In this document: piece after piece, positions 60,088 to 64,000 of the stretch | Numbering within the stretch: position 1 is the stretch's first letter | How the letters are laid out: every line of letters begins with the position of its first letter | Assembly: GCA_038322235.1 (NCBI GenBank) | Contig: JBBQFQ010000001.1 | Location: forward strand, 62,001-126,000 | DNA length: 64,000 nt | Source of the DNA: SZAS-18 sp038322235 | GTDB lineage: Bacteria; Verrucomicrobiota; Verrucomicrobiia; Chthoniobacterales; SZAS-18 | Direction of reading: 5' to 3' | Made by a program: the position numbers and the translations under genes | The notes under the pieces: model-generated | The model's input: the letters and a program-made list of their open reading frames with translations, nothing else | The model's database searches: none | What the model was told of the DNA's origin: nothing

Positions 60088-60966
60088 ATGTTGATCCTGC
60101 ATGACCCGGCCTGTGCCGCCTATCAAGCGCCCGGCCACCCTGAGGCGCCCTTCCGAGTGCAGCGGACCGCGGCAGTCCTGCGCGAGCGGCACCCGACCTG
60201 GACCTGGCAGCGACCCACCACCGCCGACGATTCGCAAATCTTGCGGGCGCATTCCCTCAGCCATCTGGCGGCCGTGGACGCGGCGACGGATGATTTCGAT
60301 GGCGACACGCCGGCGCACGCGGACCTCGGAGCGCATGCGCGCCGCGCCGCGGGAGCCGCCGTCGGAGCGATGGCCGCGGCCCTCGGAGGCGAACCGGCGT
60401 TCGCCCTGATGCGCCCACCGGGACACCATGCGCTGCGGGATCGCGCGATGGGCTTCTGCTACTTCGGGAATGTTGCGATCGCCGCGCTCGAAGCGCGCGA
60501 CCGCGGGGTCGGCCGGGTCGCGATCTGGGATTTCGATGCCCACCATGGGAACGGGACCGAGGCGATCCTCCGGGGCGTGGACGGAACCCTCTTTGTCTCT
60601 GTGCACCAGCTTCCCGGCTGGCCGGGCTCCGGCGCGGAGTCCTTCGAGAATGTGCGAAACTATCCGGTGCGTCCGAATGCCCCGGCGGAATCGCATCTGT
60701 CGATCCTGGAACAGTCGTGGGCGGACGTGCTGGCGTTTCGACCGGACCTCGTGCTGATCTCCGCGGGGTTCGACGCCTACGTCGGCGATCCGATCACCCA
60801 GATGACGCTGACGCAGGGCAATTTCGCCACCCTGGGGTCGTGGGTGGGCGCGACGGGTATTCCCACGGCGGCGACGCTCGAGGGCGGCTACAGCCAGGAG
60901 CTCCCGACCCTCGTCGATGCGTTTTTGAGCGCCTGGGAAGACGCGCTGAGCCTCCGCCGCGGCTGA
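60088..60966 (+). CDS. Histone-deacetylase-family hydrolase
   Basis: A 292-residue arginase-fold zinc hydrolase of the HDAC/acetylpolyamine amidohydrolase superfamily. The catalytic pair is RPPGHHA (H113/H114), and the zinc site is DFDAHHGNGT (D150, H152) with SAGFDAY. ATG 60088 is used; the frame is open 60 bases upstream. In bacteria these enzymes remove acetyl or acyl groups from small amines or lysines. It is divergent from hpnH and its stop lies 2 bases from the TPR gene, convergent. Confidence 0.93.
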   Translation: MLILHDPACAAYQAPGHPEAPFRVQRTAAVLRERHPTWTWQRPTTADDSQILRAHSLSHLAAVDAATDDFDGDTPAHADLGAHARRAAGAAVGAMAAALGGEPAFALMRPPGHHALRDRAMGFCYFGNVAIAALEARDRGVGRVAIWDFDAHHGNGTEAILRGVDGTLFVSVHQLPGWPGSGAESFENVRNYPVRPNAPAESHLSILEQSWADVLAFRPDLVLISAGFDAYVGDPITQMTLTQGNFATLGSWVGATGIPTAATLEGGYSQELPTLVDAFLSAWEDALSLRRG

Positions 60967-60967
60967 C

Positions 60968-62146
60968 TCAACGCTTGTAGAAGCCCGCCAGTTCTGGTCG
61001 CCAAGCCTCCTCGGTGAAGGTGGCGTCCTGAAGCGCGACGAGGAAGATGAGGGGCTCCATGCTGCGCTTTGCCTCGGCGAGCTGCCGGGCGGCGCGGGCG
61101 AAGTCGTTTGCCTTGATGGCTCGACCCGCCTCCGCGATCAGGATGTCGCCCGGAACAGGCGGAGCTTTCAACGCCATTTCGATCCGAGTTTGGACTTCCG
61201 CCGGAAGCGTTCCCGCGCTGATCTGGGCGAGCCAGAGCTTGAGCTGATAGGTTATTTCATTCGTCTCGAACTGGTTCCGGTCGTACGCCGCCTGGAATCG
61301 GGCGGCCGCCTCGGCCGGCCGGCCCTCGCGGCGCAAAGCCTCTGCCCACATGAAGTGCGCGTCGGCGCGGGTCGGGGACGCCTCGGCGCAGCGGCGAAAC
61401 GACGCGCTCGATTGCTCAAAGTTTTTCTCCGCCAGCTGGACGAGGCCAAGGATGAAGTGAGCCTCCGAGACGCCGCGGCCCGCCTCAAAGAGCGGGGTCA
61501 AGGTCCGCTGGGCCTGAAGGAATTCGCCCTGGAAATACTGGCAGCGCGCGACCTCGAGGGGAAACGCCGACGCCTGGGGAAATCGCTCGGCCAGGGCGCG
61601 GAATCGTTCCTGCGCGAGGACGAACTGCCTGGCTTTGCTGAGGGCGAACGCGGCCGCGATCTCGGGTTCGGCGTCACCAGCGATGCGGGCAATTTCTTCC
61701 GCCGCGACGACTGGCTCAGAAAGGAAGACCGGACTTCGGCGCGGCGTTCCAACGGTGAGCGGCGCGGCGGGGTTCCGAGACGAGAGCCCAAGGAAGTAGC
61801 CGCCCAGTCCGGCGGCGAAAATGCCGGCCGCTCCCACGAGGATGAGTTTGAGCCGGGGCGAGATGGCAAACGGAGAGGGCGCGATGAGCTCGTCGAGCGA
61901 AGTACCCGCGCGGCGGCGGTTCCGCATCATCGCTTCGGCGGCCTCCCTCATCTCCTCGCTCGAAGCCTGGATCGGCGGGAGCGAGATTTCCTCGAACGGG
62001 AGCGGAATCGTGAGGGGCTCGTCCGCCTCCGCGTCGGGGGCAGGCGGCAGCAATTCTCTCGCCGGCCGCCGATCGCCCGGCCGCTCCTGGGTGATTCCGC
62101 TGAGGCGGCGCCGTTCTCGACTGCGCGGGTTCGGTTCGGACGGCAT
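60968..62146 (-). CDS. TPR protein with one membrane helix
   Basis: A 392-residue protein. A charged N-terminal cytoplasmic part (about 1-96, Arg/Pro-rich) is followed by one membrane helix (LKLILVGAAGIFAAGLGGYF, about 98-120) and a region of TPR-like helical repeats (about 155-350). It may serve as an envelope scaffold. It lies in the antisense direction to a long plus-strand frame that leads into tyrS; that frame is not a gene. The unit is divergent from tyrS by 99 bases. Confidence 0.78.
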   Translation of the reverse strand: MPSEPNPRSRERRRLSGITQERPGDRRPARELLPPAPDAEADEPLTIPLPFEEISLPPIQASSEEMREAAEAMMRNRRRAGTSLDELIAPSPFAISPRLKLILVGAAGIFAAGLGGYFLGLSSRNPAAPLTVGTPRRSPVFLSEPVVAAEEIARIAGDAEPEIAAAFALSKARQFVLAQERFRALAERFPQASAFPLEVARCQYFQGEFLQAQRTLTPLFEAGRGVSEAHFILGLVQLAEKNFEQSSASFRRCAEASPTRADAHFMWAEALRREGRPAEAAARFQAAYDRNQFETNEITYQLKLWLAQISAGTLPAEVQTRIEMALKAPPVPGDILIAEAGRAIKANDFARAARQLAEAKRSMEPLIFLVALQDATFTEEAWRPELAGFYKR

Positions 62147-62245
62147 GGGCGCCCGACGATGAACCGGGATGCACCATGCGGCAATCGTTCCGTCGCGACA
62201 TTGACACCCGCCTCGGCGACCGTTTGTTCGCCGTCTCTCCGTGCC

Positions 62246-63427
62246 ATGCCTGAACTGATTTCATCACCCGAGGACGCGATCGTCCGCCTGAAGACCGGAT
62301 CGGCTCAGCTGGTCAGTGAGGCCGAGCTCCTGGCGAAACTGCGGCTCGGGAGACCGTTGCGCGTGAAGCTGGGCGTCGATCCGACCTCGCCAGATCTCCA
62401 TCTGGGGCACTCCCTCGCCCTGGCGAAACTGGCTCAATTTCAGCAGATGGGTCATCAGGCGGTTTTGATCATCGGCGATTTCACCGCTCTCATCGGCGAC
62501 CCGAGCGGGCGGAGTTCAACCCGGCCGCCGTTGACCCGGGAACAGATCGAAGCAAACGCGCAGACCTATCGCACCCAAGCTTTTAAGGTGCTCGATGCCG
62601 ATCGCACCGAACTCGTTCAGAACAGCGACTGGCTCGGGAAGTTGAACTTTGAAGAGGTCATCCGGCTGAACAGCCGGGTGACGCTGCAGCAGATGCTCCA
62701 GCGCGAGGACTTCAAGACGAGGATCGAGAATTTCCAACCGGTCCGGGTCCACGAACTGCAGTATCCCATCATGCAGGGCTGGGACTCCGTGATGGTGCGC
62801 GCCGACGTGGAGCTCGGCGGGAGCGATCAGCTTTTTAACTGCCTCGTGGGACGCGATCTCCAGATCGAGGAGAAGCAGCCTCCGCAGGTTGTCCTGACCG
62901 TGCCGATCCTCGAAGGACTCGATGGGGTGAAGAAGATGTCGAAGAGCTTGGGAAACTACATCGGGCTGACCGACGCCCCGGGCGAGATGTTCGGCAAGGT
63001 CATGAGCGTTTCCGATGAGCTCATGCGGCGTTACTACGAGCTCGTCTTCTCCGAGACGCTCGATCCGCAGATGCATCCGATGGAGGCGAAGAAGCAGCTG
63101 GCGTCGCGGATCGTGGCGCGCTTCCACTCCATGGCGGACGGGCTCGCGGCGCGGGAAGAGTTCGAGTTGCGGTTCAGCAAGCGCGACCTGGAGCGCGCCG
63201 AGCTTCCGACGGTCGCGCTGCCGAATTCTGACGTCGTCAGCGCGGTCGTCGCCGCGTTTCTGGCCGGTTTCGCCCTGACGAAATCACGCGGCGATGCGAG
63301 GCGCCTCGTCGAGGGCGGCTCCATTCACTGGCGCGGAGAGCGCGTCAGCGATCCGAAAGCGGTGGTCGACTTCACGGCGGGCGGTGTGTTGAAGCTCGAC
63401 AAGAAGCACGCTGTCCGGGTGGGCTGA
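62246..63427 (+). CDS. tyrS: Tyrosyl-tRNA synthetase
   Basis: A 393-residue class I synthetase. The HIGH-type motif is HLGHS (H52-S56) and the KMSKS loop is at residues 230-234. VKLGVDPTSPDLHLGH and FQQMGHQAVLIIGDFTALIG are typical, and the C-terminal S4-like RNA-binding domain starts near residue 325 (ARRLVEGGSIHWRGERV). ATG 62246 begins the homology, despite an open frame upstream. It abuts coaX, convergent, with no space for a terminator. Confidence 0.97.
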   Translation: MPELISSPEDAIVRLKTGSAQLVSEAELLAKLRLGRPLRVKLGVDPTSPDLHLGHSLALAKLAQFQQMGHQAVLIIGDFTALIGDPSGRSSTRPPLTREQIEANAQTYRTQAFKVLDADRTELVQNSDWLGKLNFEEVIRLNSRVTLQQMLQREDFKTRIENFQPVRVHELQYPIMQGWDSVMVRADVELGGSDQLFNCLVGRDLQIEEKQPPQVVLTVPILEGLDGVKKMSKSLGNYIGLTDAPGEMFGKVMSVSDELMRRYYELVFSETLDPQMHPMEAKKQLASRIVARFHSMADGLAAREEFELRFSKRDLERAELPTVALPNSDVVSAVVAAFLAGFALTKSRGDARRLVEGGSIHWRGERVSDPKAVVDFTAGGVLKLDKKHAVRVG

Positions 63428-64000
63428 TCAGGTTCGCGGGATCTTGCGCGCCAGGTCCGCGAGACCGTAGAGGACGAGATTTTCCTCCATCAAGTCGACC
63501 CGTTCGATCGACTCCGCGAGAAGTCGGCGAGCGCCGCCGGTGATGGCGACGCGGAGTCGTCGTCCGCCGTGTTCACTCCGGATCCGCTCGATCAGACCCC
63601 GCACCATCGCGGGAAATCCGTGGACCACGGCGGACGCGATGGCCGTCCGGGTGTCCGAGCCGACGATTGGCGAGTCGGTCGAGATGCGGCGGGGGCGGAG
63701 GCGCGGCAGGGTGGCGGTGCGGTCGGCAAGGTAGTCGGCAAACGCGCCAACTCCGGGCGCGATCACCCCGCCGCAGAATCGATGCCGATCATCGATCACA
63801 TTCAGCGTGCACGCGGTGCCCGCATCAACCACGACGAGCGGCGGACGGAGCCCCAGGCGCAGAGCGCCGGCCAGCCCCAGAAGTCGATCCACACCGACGC
63901 GGCCGTGGTTCTTCATCGCCTGGCTGATCTCGAAGCCGAGATCGTCCCGCGCGGACGCGAAGTGGATGAAGCGACCCGAAGATTCCTGCAGGCGCGCGGT
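63428..64000 (-). CDS. coaX: Type III pantothenate kinase (5' truncated)
   Basis: The frame is open to the window edge, so the N-terminal part lies outside; 190 residues are visible. RVGVDRLLGLAGA and VVVDAGTACTLNVID are the GxDR and DxGTAxT motifs of CoaX, the acidic kinase that makes phosphopantothenate for coenzyme A without inhibition by CoA. GGVIAPGV and AITGGARRLLAE also fit. An in-frame ATG at 63916 is internal to the conserved region, so it is not the true start. It converges on tyrS, one base apart. Confidence 0.9.
   Translation of the reverse strand, partial: TARLQESSGRFIHFASARDDLGFEISQAMKNHGRVGVDRLLGLAGALRLGLRPPLVVVDAGTACTLNVIDDRHRFCGGVIAPGVGAFADYLADRTATLPRLRPRRISTDSPIVGSDTRTAIASAVVHGFPAMVRGLIERIRSEHGGRRLRVAITGGARRLLAESIERVDLMEENLVLYGLADLARKIPRT

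Noticed and set aside
61190..62245. N-terminal extension of tyrS
   Set aside because: It is antisense to the TPR gene. Tyrosyl-tRNA synthetase begins at 62246.

Overview
The window is high-GC, gene-dense bacterial chromosome with little intergenic space and few Shine-Dalgarno sequences. The likely source is a member of the Verrucomicrobiota or another PVC-group bacterium. The signs are a long ECF-like sigma factor of the planctomycete/verrucomicrobial type, an HSD-type Ser/Thr kinase with a zinc-ribbon N-terminus, a large TonB receptor with an Opitutus-like N-terminus, hopanoid genes (shc, hpnH), a serine-palmitoyltransferase-like enzyme, and intergenic GAAC-heptad repeats that are common in these genomes. 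The assignment rests on recognised protein style; no search was run. The cell is Gram-negative: it has TolC-type channels, a TonB receptor, a beta-barrel protein and an LpxL-type acyltransferase.

Layout. 1-1.8 kb: 3' end of a phosphohydrolase-TPR-sulfotransferase fusion. 1.8-7.7 kb: envelope block with two overlapping TolC-like genes, a PLP alpha-oxoamine synthase, an L,D-transpeptidase lipoprotein and an LpxL/HtrB-type acyltransferase. 7.7-10.1 kb: metallopeptidase, single-domain response regulator and two small heat-shock proteins. 10.4-18.5 kb: housekeeping (ribD, ubiX, DUF374 acyltransferase, folD, FIST protein, sigma factor, rplS, rnhB, yraN). 18.6-21.3 kb: coiled-coil membrane protein plus MoxR ATPase. 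21.3-25.9 kb: antiporter, pnp, rpsO and tRNA-Gln. 26-29.3 kb: copper-type P-ATPase with an extra C-terminal membrane domain, divergent from a thioredoxin-like protein. 29.7-38.6 kb: signalling and stress (hybrid histidine kinase, family-4 uracil-DNA glycosylase, RluD-like synthase, Ser/Thr kinase, and a STAS-RsbU-GrpE operon). 38.9-46 kb: TonB receptor, a polytopic membrane-TPR protein, a beta-barrel protein and a methyltransferase flanked by repeats. 46-56.5 kb: rpsA, S41 peptidase, LuxR-type HTH, glutaredoxin, sixA, SGNH hydrolase, a LytS/LytTR/AraC cassette and a Tat-exported epimerase. 56.5-64 kb: shc and hpnH, a histone-deacetylase-like hydrolase, a TPR protein, tyrS and 5'-truncated coaX.

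How the genes fit together. Several units serve the envelope: hopanoids (hpnH, shc), a possible sphingolipid first step, lipid A-type acylation, peptidoglycan cross-linking and outer-membrane transport. A second theme is stress control: partner switching (STAS, RsbU) is translationally coupled to the chaperone cofactor GrpE, and two Hsp20 genes share a predicted promoter. The rpsO-pnp pair carries a structured pnp leader like the autoregulated leaders known elsewhere.

The least explained items are a duplicated composite repeat (heptads plus a 62-bp core) flanking the methyltransferase, the P-type ATPase fused to a Cys-bearing membrane domain, the His-rich membrane-TPR protein, and the STAS-RsbU-GrpE coupling. 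No CRISPR array, transposase, integrase, phage or toxin-antitoxin gene was seen. Most bases are ordinary core genome.
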